In this document: one piece after another, positions 30,570 to 40,952 of the stretch | Layout: each line of letters starts with the position of its first letter | Position numbering within the stretch: position 1 is the first letter of the stretch | NCBI GenBank assembly: GCA_018398575.1 | Contig: JAGTXZ010000002.1 | Location: 994,501-1,058,500, forward strand | Direction of reading: 5' to 3' | Origin: Ampelomyces quisqualis | Taxonomy: Eukaryota > Ascomycota > Dothideomycetes > Pleosporales > Phaeosphaeriaceae | DNA: 64,000 nt | Translations under genes and position numbers: made by a program | Notes under the pieces: generated by a model | Database searches by the model: none | What the model saw: only the letters and a program-made list of their open reading frames with translations | What the model was told of the DNA's origin: nothing

Positions 30570-32368
30570 ATGCGGCCCATCAGCGAGTCTTCTCAAATGA
30601 AGATATCTGCCGCAACCACTGCGAGAAATGTAACCCCCAGCCCCGGACCACCTCCAGATGATAAGATCGTTGGGTCGTGGTTGTGCGATGAAGGTGATTA
30701 CCCGCCTATCCTACCTTGCCCATCAGTGTTTAAGTCCAACCTCAGGTCCATACCAGAAGTATATCGAAGCTCTTAGCGGCTCAAATCCTGGGTTGAAGAA
30801 GGCGGATCCGAACAACAAAGACGGTCCACTCAAGAAAGGAAATGCTCTTGTTGTGCTACTCGACAGCCCGGCAACAGGACCGCCAGACTACAGTAAGCCT
30901 CATGAGTTCATCAACTCCGCAGAGCTTCGGGATCATTTCAAAAGCTCGCAGCGTGAGCACGGTCGCCGACGCATCTATCTGATGGAAGGACTGGCGCCGG
31001 ACTACGTTTCAGCCATCGGCGGGCATTTCTTCATGGATCCCAGCTTCTTCCAGCGCCAAGAAAGGACATGCGTCTGGAGTAACGACTTCACGCCCGTAAG
31101 CGACGCGCTACCGCAGCCAAGTCTGTTAAGCCCAGATAAGAGCTTCCATCTCCAATATTGCGAGTTACGGCAGTTCAACAAAGCGCTCGAGAACCGGTAC
31201 TACTTCTGCCAAAGGACAAGAAGACATGTCGGCATGACACCACCGCGACACAAAGAAGAAAGCACGACTGGTATTCTAAGGCGGAAGCTTAGTTGGTGGT
31301 GTAGAGATACTGCGAACGGTGGGTGGGATGGTATGTCAAGCTACTGCGCATTACGTATCTGGCTAATTGCGTCTAGTCGTGATCTTGTGTGATCCCCAGC
31401 TTCGATATTTGTCCCCAGATCCAAAAGAAGTCGTGCCTGGTGGACTACGATTGATATCAAACGCCAAAGACAGTTTGAAGAACGGCCCCTTCCAAGAGGG
31501 CTACCTCAGCTTCCTGCCTCCCAGGTCCTTCAACTGCCCGCCTACTGCAGCGGCCCTTAGCAGTCTAGCTGCAAGTGCGCCCAAACATTCACGCACGTCG
31601 ATGCTCCGCGATCTTATATATTATTATGAGCATCACTCAGACTTGCTCACCCCGGACGAGTGGGAAGCACCGCAGAAGTCTGCAATATTTCTGAAGAAGA
31701 TTGTGGCAGCACATTATCTACAACTAGTGGATTACATCAAGGTCATGTTGCCGTCACTCGAGCTACGTTTGACGACTGCATGGGTCGAAGAACAAGACCA
31801 ATGGAAGAGCCTACAAACCATCTCACGTCGATGTGGCAACTACCGCGACGATATCGAGGACACTCTGCTAAGTCTAGGCTACCCACTGGACGGAAAACTC
31901 GACGAACCGTCGAAGCTGCGCTCCATCGACTGGAAAGATTGTGAAAAGGACTTACAGTACGCATACTTCCGATTGAAAATTCTTAAGGAGCGTGCAGACA
32001 ATCTCACGACTTCGATGACGGGTCTGGCGTCCATTGCCGGCAATCGGCAGAATCTGGAGGAAGCGAAGCGCGTCAAACGCCTCAACTTGCTTGCACTGCT
32101 ATTCATTCCTCTCGCGTACACGAGCAGTCTTTTCAGCATGCAAGACAACTTTGCTCCAAACAAGAGCGACTTCTGGATTTATTGGATTTCAGCGGTGGGC
32201 GCAGTTGCATTCACATCTTTTGTGACGTTTGTGCTGGACCGTGCTCTGGACGAAGAAGCAAATTGGACATTGGCGCCGGTGAAGTATTTGAAGTTTTGGA
32301 AGAATGATGGAAAACCGAGCATGGTGAAGAGGAAAGCGACTGGCCTTTACGACCATGTGCGACGGTGA
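30570..32368 (+). CDS. CorA-like membrane protein without the GMN motif
   Basis: Predicted membrane protein of 566 aa. Exons 30570-30693, 30746-31330 and 31377-32368; introns of 52 and 46 nt keep the frame (567 codons with stop). The first join gives LCDEGPYQKYIEALSG, the second GGWDVVILCDPQL. The large N-terminal soluble part ends in a helical stretch (TSMTGLASIAGNRQNLEEAK) as in CorA stalks. Two closing transmembrane helices follow: LNLLALLFIPLAYTSSLFSM and IYWISAVGAVAFTSFVTFVL. At the position of the CorA selectivity motif YGMN the sequence reads SLFSMQDNF, so GMN is absent. Many fungal CorA-like proteins are divergent here, and Mg transport should not be assumed. The first ATG is used; a later in-frame ATG in exon 1 would shorten the N-terminus by nine residues. 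Confidence 0.85.
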
Positions 32369-33421
32369 TGTATTGCGACGTCTTTCTGATGCGTTTAGCG
32401 TTAGTTTTCCATTGAGCATATTTCGGCTGGACCATGTTGTCGCTGTTTACTATTGACGAAATCTTCGGCATTTACATTCAATCAACAAGATACAAGCCCC
32501 ACCGAAACAGGGTTCATGGATGCGCCATAAGCCAAAGACTTGGGGTTCGCAGCCGACCGAATATACGCCTTTTCTATATTAACGTTCCCGATGCGCTAAG
32601 TTGATGTATGAGTGTACACGGGAACTGGGCACTAGCGAGTCCCAATTATATAGCCTGGGATGATCGATCACAAAGCTTCAAGTATGAACTTGGTACGTGC
32701 CAAGCTTTACGTCTTACGTGACATGCCTCTTTCGATCGAAATAAATATGCATTTGCTCTCATATCCCCCACTCGCTTTACTTAGGTCTGTAACACCAGAT
32801 CTTCCATATAGCGGACCTCAAGCCCTTCTCCCTCTCCCTCTCTCTCCCACACAGCGGATAAAGGCGTTGTGAGGTTCCACTGGAGTATGCAACAAGATAG
32901 TGCGAGAGGCTCGAATGTAAGTCATGAATGTATCAATAGATAGCACGAGAAGGCTCATTATACTGAGAATCAATTTGCAGTTTTCGGGGGTGTGGTGCTT
33001 CCTGGGGGCGGTGGGGTGGACCAACTGGGACATGTGTGGCGGATGCAGCATTGGAAAAACTAGTTTATTTACAAGGTGCCGAATGAGTTGGATGGGAAGG
33101 AGGTGGCAGAGTTTTGGGGTGGGGGTTGATTTCAAGAATGAGTAAGCACTTTGTCGTGATTTTCTGGGGGATGTTGGGAGGAAATGTAACAGAGCTAATA
33201 AATGCTGTGGTAGTACAATTACGGTGTATGATTGCAGGGGAATAGAGCCGTTGATAAGGATCACAAAGGCCCTGCCATGTAAGAATGCGGGTGGGGACTA
33301 GGGGAATATTTGCGGAGAAGAGTGTGGTAGGCTGTGAGGCTGTTGGAGGTGGAAAACACACATGTTGAGATGATTTACAAGAAGTCGGATGTGCTTTTAC
33401 AAAGGAGGCGAATCAACTGCC
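32369..33421. other. 1.05 kb intergenic region
   Basis: Between the convergent CorA-like gene (+) and pirin gene (-). Includes a CT-rich patch at about 32820-32855 and a G-rich stretch near 32980-33130 on the plus strand. Frames present are low-complexity and not called. Confidence 0.4.
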
Positions 33422-34531
33422 TCAATGGACCATTGAATTTCCAATCTCACTCTCCCAGCCCTTGGCCCGCTCGAAGCCGTTCGCATGTGTCTGGTAATCC
33501 ATCATGGCTTGCACGACTTCGTTCCTGCTTGTTACAACAAATGGGCCGTGTTGCACGATTGGCTGATCGAGGGGGAGTCCAGCAACGATAATAAATCGTG
33601 ACTCCTTCTCAGCGCCCTGGTCCACCGACGCCTCGATGCTGTCGCCGTCCTGTTCGAAAACGACGTTGTGGTATTGATCGATTGGCCGCGACTCGGCACC
33701 GGTGGAGAAGATGGTGGTGCCGTTGAGCAGATAGGCAAAGGCGTTCCAACCCCTGGGGAGCGCCTGCTTGACCGAGCCACCGGGTTGGACGGTGAAGTCC
33801 AGGAGCCAGACGGGCGTGTATGCCAGCTCCTTCAGGCTTTCTGTGCCGTAGGCCTTGCCACTAATGACCTTGACGTGCACCTTGCCGTCGTCGCTCCCAG
33901 CCTCGGGGATCTCGCTGGAGCGGAGGTCACGGTACCGCGGCTCGCACGACTTGAGCTCCTTGGGCAGGTCGACCCACAGCTGCATGCCCACGTTGGCCGA
34001 GCCATCTGCGTTCTGCCGCGGCATCTCGGCGTGAACGATGCCGCGCCCCGCAGTCATAAACTGCAGGTCGCCCGCTTCGATGGTGCCTCTGTGGCCGGCA
34101 AAGTCCTCGTGGTCGACGGCGCCGGAGAGCAGGTAGGTGATGGTCTCCTGGCCTCGGTGGGGGTGGTCGGGGAATCCGGCACCAGGAGGGATCGCGAAAT
34201 GGTCGAGCATGAGGAACGGGCTGAAGTTGCGCAGCTTTGGCGTTCCCACGCTCCTCCTGACCCGCGCTCCCGCGCCCTCCGACTGCTCAATGGCCAGAAA
34301 CGACTTACTGATTTTGCGGGGCGCGTCCGTGGTGAGGGGCTCGGCGGGGATGACTGGCAGGCCGCGGAACATGGTGGTCGTGTTGGTGGTGGACATGTCT
34401 CGTGACGACTTGAAGATGATGCTCTTGATTGGGGTTATGTGCTTTTTGATTCCGGCGAGCATGTACTCGTTGTTGTAGAGTGCGACTGCGATGGCGATGA
34501 GTGCTAAAAAGATGGATGAGAATGTCCTCAT
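33422..34531 (-). CDS. Pirin-family cupin protein with hydrophobic N-terminus
   Basis: Single-exon gene, 369 aa from the ATG at 34531. Two cupin domains. The N-terminal one carries the metal ligands: HFAIPPGAGFPDHPHRGQET (His-x-His), then HEDFAGHRGTIEAGDLQFM and TAGRGIVHAEMP (His and Glu). The C-terminal domain runs from LDFTVQPGGSVKQALPRGWN to HNVVFEQDGD and RFIIVAGLPLDQPIVQHGPF. Pirins bind Fe(II) and are reported as nuclear cofactors or as quercetin dioxygenases. Here the first 45 residues hold a hydrophobic segment (FSSIFLALIAIAVALY) plus basic residues, which would be a signal anchor or organelle signal. A start at the in-frame ATG before STTNTTTMFRGLP would give the usual cytosolic pirin of about 324 aa. 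Which start is used cannot be decided from sequence. Confidence 0.93.
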   Translation of the reverse strand: MRTFSSIFLALIAIAVALYNNEYMLAGIKKHITPIKSIIFKSSRDMSTTNTTTMFRGLPVIPAEPLTTDAPRKISKSFLAIEQSEGAGARVRRSVGTPKLRNFSPFLMLDHFAIPPGAGFPDHPHRGQETITYLLSGAVDHEDFAGHRGTIEAGDLQFMTAGRGIVHAEMPRQNADGSANVGMQLWVDLPKELKSCEPRYRDLRSSEIPEAGSDDGKVHVKVISGKAYGTESLKELAYTPVWLLDFTVQPGGSVKQALPRGWNAFAYLLNGTTIFSTGAESRPIDQYHNVVFEQDGDSIEASVDQGAEKESRFIIVAGLPLDQPIVQHGPFVVTSRNEVVQAMMDYQTHANGFERAKGWESEIGNSMVH

Positions 34532-35789
34532 CGGGGGCGTGACTTTGCTTTATACCGCACGCAGCGTGACACGCGAGAATGTTCCAAGAAAGCGAAGACG
34601 ATCATGGCGACACTTGGTGGCTTGCTTTGCTAAGGGTTAGGAACTGCTCTGCGCTGCTTTGTCGACGATGACCAAGCAGCCGGCACGGAAGGTACCTCTG
34701 CCGAGCAGCCAATCACCTAGCGGCTGTCTGCCATGACATAATCATAGGTCATCATACCTCTCAGAACCACGGCATGAACAACGCAACACCCAAGCCCACC
34801 TCGCCGACGGTAACCCTATTACAAACGTGAACTCAGTGCTCTCGCATAACTCTACACAATTCCCGGAACAATATGCGATGTAAGCCCGTCGACGGGACGT
34901 TTATTCATCTATGACCGACAGTGGATTGACCTGGGATGCTTGGGCCTTGGACCAGAGAGAAGCCTATTCGAAAACACCACCTGCGGCCGAGTTCAAAACT
35001 GGGTATACTGAGCAGGAAGACGATTTGATCGAGAAGAATTTGTAGGCTTTCCACATTGACTTTTCATGCGTTAGTGAACAGAGCAACGCTTGCGAATTTG
35101 GTAATTGTAGGTGTAGGGCGAATTCATCTTGATTATGGCGAGGAGGAAGAACGTGACTGACTCGTACCAGCCGACATCCTGAAGTCTGGGATTGGTTTGT
35201 GATGGAAGGGGTGGCCATGCTAGTAATTGTTGCATCGAGGCAGGCGAGTTGGTCTCGTTATAAGATTCAAATCCAATACCTTTCTTACTTGGTTATCAAA
35301 GCTGGGCCTTCAATCACGTGTTGCTAAATTCAGACCTACCACGCCACTATGCCAAGGAGAAAGTTGTTGAGCTACATTAGCGGGGCAGCAACATGCCTCT
35401 CTATCGACTGTGCTGTTAAAGAAGTCTGCGAAGACGAAGGAAGTTGAGACTTGATTCTGGCCCGAACAATTTTTGTCACACCAACATGTAAGTATAGTAG
35501 TAGAAGTTGATATCGCGTGCGTCTGACAAATGTTAAGGTGCGAATTTCACACGACTATCAAGGTCACACCCGACGCTAGAGCTCCCAGCGGAAATCGAAT
35601 ACAGAGAATTAGAGAGAAGAAGGACTGCGAACGCACGGATTGCAAGAATTCCGATAGCTACGTACCACCAAAGAACCCCTCAACCAGTGCCTCTACCTAG
35701 GCAAAAGATACGCGAGATGGCTGAAGGAGGTTCATTTGGAAGCGAACAAATGAGACAATTTTTTACATTCTCTACTGTATCCTCATGTC
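34532..35789. other. 1.26 kb intergenic region
   Basis: No supported gene between the pirin gene and the kinase-like gene, both minus strand. A small frame at 34964-35218 has no recognisable content. Confidence 0.4.
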
Positions 35790-36602
35790 TTACGCTGCTC
35801 TTGTAAGCTTCTCTATCCATCGCTGGATCTTTCCCAACGCAATTTGATCATGCTCTTGCGCCGAGATTGTGAAGTCTTCGTCAATCCATCCTGGCGTGCC
35901 CGCTGTGATGAGTGCCTTCCCGAATGGCTGACATGAACCGTAGTCAATAATGACAGGATCATCGCTTTCGTCAATCATAATGTTCATTGGCGTGAGATCG
36001 TTGTGCGCTCGCCCAAGTGAGTGAAGGTGGCAGATCGCAGACTTCATTTTGCGCATGCAGTTCCCAACGTCAAAGTGTTGCACATCCTTCTCCAGTCGTT
36101 GCTGGAGCGTAATCGGAAAGCGATCCAGGACAAGGCTAACGATACGACCGCGTTTGATCAAACAACCATGATACCTTACAATGTTGGGATGTGGGTTGCG
36201 CAGGAGAAGCTCCATTGTCTCAGCTTCGTGTAATATGAGTTTTGGCAGTAGGCCTGTACCTAAGAAGTCTAGGTGCAGTTTTGGCCTTTTGAGAAAGAGG
36301 GTCTCGTCGATCGGAGGTGAAACTACGGTGATGTTTTGAGGAGCCTCAGGGTATACATCCTCATCTGGAAGACGTTGCAAACTTTCTCTGATGATTTTGT
36401 AGTTTAAATCGCGTTTTCGAAGATTGGATTGGCCGAAGTAGGCAACATATTCATCAGAAATGTAGCCGAAAGATGAGTATAGAAAGATTGGAATACCATC
36501 CTCGTCATCTTCCTCGGAGAACGCTTCGTAGCGTGGGGAAAGATCCCGAGCCGAATACAAAGGCAGCTCTTCAGTAATCATTATCTGAAACTGCTTCGGC
36601 AT
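35790..36602 (-). CDS. Protein-kinase-like protein with HND and DYG motifs
   Basis: Single exon, 270 aa from the first true ATG at 36602. A kinase-like fold is visible over the C-terminal 170 residues: FLKRPKL (candidate VAIK Lys), LILHEAETMELLLRNPHPNI (helix C Glu and the NI-V turn), VRYHGCLIKRGRIVSLVLDR, HLHSLGRAHNDLTPMNIMID (catalytic loop, with HND where most kinases have HRD) and DPVIIDYGSCQPFG (DYG in place of DFG). TAGTPGWID resembles an activation-segment end with the APE motif missing. The N-terminal 90 residues are acidic (FSEEDDEDGIPI) and lack a recognised glycine loop. This resembles fungal kinase-like families whose activity is unproven. It is shorter than a full kinase (usually about 260 aa for the domain alone), so a reduced fold is likely. 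Confidence 0.78.
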   Translation of the reverse strand: MPKQFQIMITEELPLYSARDLSPRYEAFSEEDDEDGIPIFLYSSFGYISDEYVAYFGQSNLRKRDLNYKIIRESLQRLPDEDVYPEAPQNITVVSPPIDETLFLKRPKLHLDFLGTGLLPKLILHEAETMELLLRNPHPNIVRYHGCLIKRGRIVSLVLDRFPITLQQRLEKDVQHFDVGNCMRKMKSAICHLHSLGRAHNDLTPMNIMIDESDDPVIIDYGSCQPFGKALITAGTPGWIDEDFTISAQEHDQIALGKIQRWIEKLTRAA

Positions 36603-37783
36603 TGAAGTGACGATGGGAAATGGGTGTGAATGTGGCAATTTAATGCAAACTCCGCGGCCTTAAATGTTTGCGGACAATTGTTTTGCCGGGCCCGACCAAC
36701 CCTGCTAACCCCGACCGCTTGACCAATCATCAGATGAATTCGAAAGTTTGCCCCACTCGCAGAATTCGACTTGCCAAACCACATTTAGGACCGCAACACC
36801 AAAAACACGCCCACTTGTACCTCCTTGATACGAATGGAACGAAGTCGCGCAAGTGAATCGGCATTGTACGCATTGTGCACTCCGTTTCACTTGTGGGGCT
36901 CACAAGGTGCTCGCACGATCTGTGAATACGACAGTATGCATGATTGTAGCGGGCAGAACACAAGCACGCTACTGGCTCAGGAAGCATTGTCGAAGAGAAC
37001 AAAGCACGTTGCCGGTAAGCTGACCATATTAAGAGGGTAGATATAACATCTCATCTAGTTCATAGATTCTTTGCGGCATAGAGCATGTTCTTCAACATCG
37101 GGATAGACGTGACAGCGCCCGCACACGAATCCTCGGCGATCTGTTCAAGGCCATAAACTGCGATAAGAACGTGCATACCTGCAGCTGATATGGTAATGCG
37201 ACTTTAGCATAATGAAAATAAAAAAGGTATGAGAAGGGTATGTGCAGTAGGAGCTAGTTCGATGACCGAGGCGGCGGGCGCAACAGGCAAGCATGATCAC
37301 ATCATACTAGAGGGGAGAGCCGTCATCATACATGAGGAACATGTTGATGGTTAGGCCAATCTCGCTCCGACTATTCAATGCATGCCAATGGGGCTCTATG
37401 AGCAGCTGCCGCAGTGCTCTCCTTCAAAGCACCTCCCCTCAATCATCTGCACTTCTGGAACCCTCGCTGGCTCCATAGTGGTCTCACAAATTTTACTTTG
37501 CTTCGCACTCCGTGCCATGGCTTCCATACGACTTCCGTATTACCCTCTCCGCTTTGGGTCAGATTTGCCCTTCTCTACAATACCTTCAACCCCCGCTATA
37601 TGTGAATCGTTAGTGCTGATAGATCGCCCGCACGTGACTCCGCGGCTAGCGCCTTAGCGTGTTTCTGTACTCCTCGTATATAGCCTCTCACTCCTAAAGT
37701 CCAACATAGTAAGTTCCTCCCTAAAAACCCTTAACTGCTTCTGTTACCCGTAGTCGCTCAATCTGTTTCTTGTTTGAAGATTT
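36603..37783. other. 1.2 kb intergenic region
   Basis: No supported gene; short frames only. It separates the kinase-like gene from the decayed dioxygenase. No repeat was seen. Confidence 0.4.
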
Positions 37784-38867
37784 TTAACGAGCTGCCCTCC
37801 CATAACTTTCCGAATACCCATTTTTGATCGCCTGCTCAGCCGTAATCGCAAGCCACTTGGGCTCCTCGCCTTCTTTGGCACAACTCGGCAAGCACTTGGC
37901 CACATAGTCTGGATTACCACTAAAGAACACCGGAATCGAATACCTTTCCGGACCAGAAACACTAATAACGCGATCGATTTACTTTTCGTTTGACCATCCC
38001 ATCATCAAGCTACCGAGATTCACGACAAACGCACCGGGTGTAGGCGCGACATCGAGCCATGCTTTCGTGGCGTAGTCGTAGACTTGCAGGCCTGCAACTT
38101 TTTCTTGCAGTAAGATCGCTACGCAACCAAAGTCTGTGTGTGCGCCGATCCCGCGGGTGATTTTTCCTGGGCTGTCAGGTGGCTGGCTGGGGTAGTGAAG
38201 TAATCGCATTGTGGCCACAGCGTCGTGTGCATACTCGTCGAACCAGCTTTCCTCGAGATCTAGTGTGAGGGCGAAGACTTTCAGTATGTATTTGGCGAGA
38301 CTGAAAACTTGGCTGTAGTAGTCAAGCGCGGTTGCTTTGAAGTCTGGCACGTTGGGAAGGGGTCAGGACGTCTTCTGATGGCCACATGTTGCGTCCGGAA
38401 TTTAGCTTCTTGTTGACAAAGTATGGATGGTCTTTTGATATCTTATCGCCAATGTTGAAGCCCTCTTTTAGCTTGGGAAGAGTGCCTTCTTCAAGTATTT
38501 GCGACTTCATGAGTTCATAGCCTCTAATCCATGTATTTGTTGTGTCTACTTGCCGCATTCGGAGCTTACGAGCTGAGTTCTCTCACTTTTTTGGCCTTGT
38601 TCTTTTGCTCCAGGTCGAGGTCAGGAAAATTCTTGTTCCACTACATGATTCTGTTGTGCATCACCAGTGGCACAATATGTCCAGTGACACGAAAGAAGCC
38701 GTTATGCAAACAACAGTTCCGGACCTCGTCTACTAGCTGCTTCTTCGCTGTCGAATAACCTTTGTAAGATGTTACGAAGCTTAGCATAATTTGTGCCCTG
38801 TGCCAATAATATTGCGCCTACTCGAGAAGTCCAAGATAGGAGGAGCATGGCCAGCGCCCGGCATCAT
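37784..38867 (-). pseudogene. Decayed 2-oxoglutarate/Fe(II) dioxygenase (IPNS-like)
   Basis: Minus-strand remnant of a non-haem iron oxygenase of the isopenicillin N synthase type. Recognisable pieces in order: an MMPGAGHAPPILDFS-like start at 38867, DEVRNCCLHNGFFRVTGH (N-terminal DIOX_N region), NTWIRGYELMKSQILEEGT, KDHPYFVNKKLNSGRNMWP, TMRLLHYPSQPPDSPGKIT, GIGAHTDFGCVAILLQEKV (H-x-D iron ligands), GAFVVNLGSLMMGWSNEK and RYSIPVFFSGNPDYV. Breaks: in-frame TAG at 38641-38643, a frame change near 38560, another near 38362, and TAA at 37979-37981. The stop falls where intact relatives have the S-T-x-H-R segment; about nine bases are missing and with them the distal iron-ligand His. Several independent lesions make a sequencing error unlikely. 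None is typical RIP. Confidence 0.85.
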
Positions 38868-39443
38868 GACAACTGGAAGACGTGGTTCAATAAAATTCAT
38901 TTCAATCTACTATAATACAGGCTGGATATTTGAAGGCATATATTAAGTTTTTCGATTGCAGTTCTTTGTGTGGTTATCATACACGTTGGTTGTCGTCTTT
39001 AACCTCTGTTGAGCTAACATCCTCCGTCTTGGGTCACGATTGTTACCCCTCACGGACAAAACGCTATCGGTAGCATGTGACCCATAGATAACGGTGGTGG
39101 GTTGCTCGCCGCGATACCAAGCTACTTGACCGTTCATCCCCACTTTCGACATGCAGTCCCGATTGGTCAAGGATGCTGAACATCCAAGTCGTGAAGCTAA
39201 GGAGAAAGACAGTTCCTCGAATTTGAAGCAATTGTCTCTGTCATGTAACCACACTGCCTTCGTTTGCGATGGTATTAAATCTCAATTCGAAGTGGTTGTT
39301 CGACTGCCGGCATCGGTAGTTGGATCGGGCGTCATGAGGATAGATGATGCAAGGCCTGGTAACATCTGTGCTAGAGTTTTGGTAAAAATGCTGATGCGGT
39401 GCTCTCTCGATAAAATGAGGTGTACTGGAAGCTGAAACTTTGT
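38868..39443. other. 0.6 kb intergenic region
   Basis: Between the dioxygenase remnant and the F-box-like gene. Short overlapping frames on both strands, none recognised. Confidence 0.4.
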
Positions 39444-40514
39444 TCAAGTCGTTAAATCATTCATGAGCAAGTGTATCGGACCTGCCAGTTTTCTCTGGAT
39501 CTCGACCCATGAAGTCATGCGTCTCTTACTTTGAGACCACAACGTGCCATCCACGCCATGCGTCCAGATGTGCTCTTCAGCCAGTTCAAGATCATCCTCA
39601 TCACCGTAAAAGCTTGTGGGAACGTCCATCTCCCACATCTTCACCCTATCATCCTCTTCCCAACTTCTGGTTCCAGAAGGCGTGCGATGATTCGAGTTGA
39701 TATCCACAAATATGACATCCAAATTCCTACCCTTGTAAGACGAGAAGATAAGGTCAAGATCTCGTGATAGAAGTTCCGGCGGTCTCAGCATGACAAGTGT
39801 CTGGAGCGACGAGGTAGAAAGACAAAACTGCAATTGGGGTTCGTTGATCTCCTGAAAGGTGATGGCAAGTCGTTTCAAATTTGGCGGGGCAAATGGGAAA
39901 TACTCCAAAACATTGTAGCTGGCTATGAGCTCCTCCAAAACTGGCATATGTAGGAAGATGTTGTTTCCACTAAGATGTGGCCTAACTTGTTCAATCTCGC
40001 TAGCCGTCGTGTAGATCGTCTGCAGATCCAGTGCAAGCCTTTTGAGCGTAGGTCCGATCGCTCTAAAAAGGTCGATAACCTGTGGCAATCGGATCATGGG
40101 TGTCCCTGTGCCATCTTGCGTAGTCTGCAAAGGTGATATGAAGGCAGACGTGATGTATCGGGGCGGATCTGCGGTTGCGAACAACAGTTCGTTGCGACCT
40201 GGTTCTCCGTCCCTCAAAGACTGAGGGTGGTTTCCAATATCAAGACCCAAAGTGCGACAAAGGCGAGTGTAATTTGTGCAGTCGTCGAGGTAGACGCAGT
40301 GTGAATACAAGTATTTTGAGGCAACAATGTATGTTTTCCTTGAAACAAGAGTCAGGCTGCGCAGAGTCTGCGTAACAACATGGTGAGACCCGTAAGCGAC
40401 CGGTTGCTGGCCATGGCGCGTTCCGATCAGCTGATCAAGTACGTGTAGAAATAATTCTGATGGTAAGGCAGGTATTGTGCGACCATTGCACGTTCCCATG
40501 ATTGGTTGTGCCAT
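39444..40514 (-). CDS. F-box-like protein
   Basis: Single exon, 356 aa from the ATG at 40514 (a second ATG at 40499 is possible). Residues about 10-70 look like an F-box: TIPALPSELFLHVLDQLIG, then a long loop and LRSLTLVSRKTYIVASKYLY. This is the L-P-x-E-L-x-x-x-V...L-x-x-V-S-x-x-x-x-x-x-A-x-x pattern of fungal F-box proteins. The remainder has short leucine-rich strands (LKRLALDLQTIYT, MPVLEELIASYNVLEYFPFA, LKRLAITFQEI, LQTLVMLRPPELLSRDLDLI) and an acidic C-terminus (SFYGDEDDLELAEEHIW). Such proteins are expanded and variable in filamentous ascomycetes; a role as an SCF substrate adaptor is family knowledge, not shown here. Confidence 0.75.
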   Translation of the reverse strand: MAQPIMGTCNGRTIPALPSELFLHVLDQLIGTRHGQQPVAYGSHHVVTQTLRSLTLVSRKTYIVASKYLYSHCVYLDDCTNYTRLCRTLGLDIGNHPQSLRDGEPGRNELLFATADPPRYITSAFISPLQTTQDGTGTPMIRLPQVIDLFRAIGPTLKRLALDLQTIYTTASEIEQVRPHLSGNNIFLHMPVLEELIASYNVLEYFPFAPPNLKRLAITFQEINEPQLQFCLSTSSLQTLVMLRPPELLSRDLDLIFSSYKGRNLDVIFVDINSNHRTPSGTRSWEEDDRVKMWEMDVPTSFYGDEDDLELAEEHIWTHGVDGTLWSQSKRRMTSWVEIQRKLAGPIHLLMNDLTT

Positions 40515-40952
40515 CGTTCGAGGAATGTTGGCAGAACGATGCACATGCCAGGGGCTTCGGGTGGCTTTTGAAGTGGGGATACCGGTAGCCCGGCGGATAG
40601 CGATACCGGCTCCACAAGCTGACCAGAGGTCTAGGTAACAGGTGACTTCACCTGCCCGGTACGGCGGTGCCCATCAGGATTACTTGGTCCCACTGGTTTT
40701 TTTCAAAAAGTCCGAAGCACTACATGTTACGGGTTTATTGCTTGCCTTAAGGACGAAGTCGCCGAGGGGCCCGAGTAGGCCTCTAGGGCTGTACCGTCAC
40801 ACCGGACTTCATTCGCGCAATCCGCTTTCGTTATCACTACCATAGCCCACGGATTGTTCACAACAACTACAGCAAAGAGACAAAGATAGTGGCGTGATCT
40901 GAGCATAAACTTTCTTTTTTACCTTGGTATTAAAGAACTACAAAAATTGCTT
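40515..40952. other. Intergenic region between F-box-like and APH-like genes
   Basis: About 440 nt, both neighbours on the minus strand, so it should contain the F-box-like promoter and the 3' end of the APH-like gene. No other feature seen. Confidence 0.4.
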
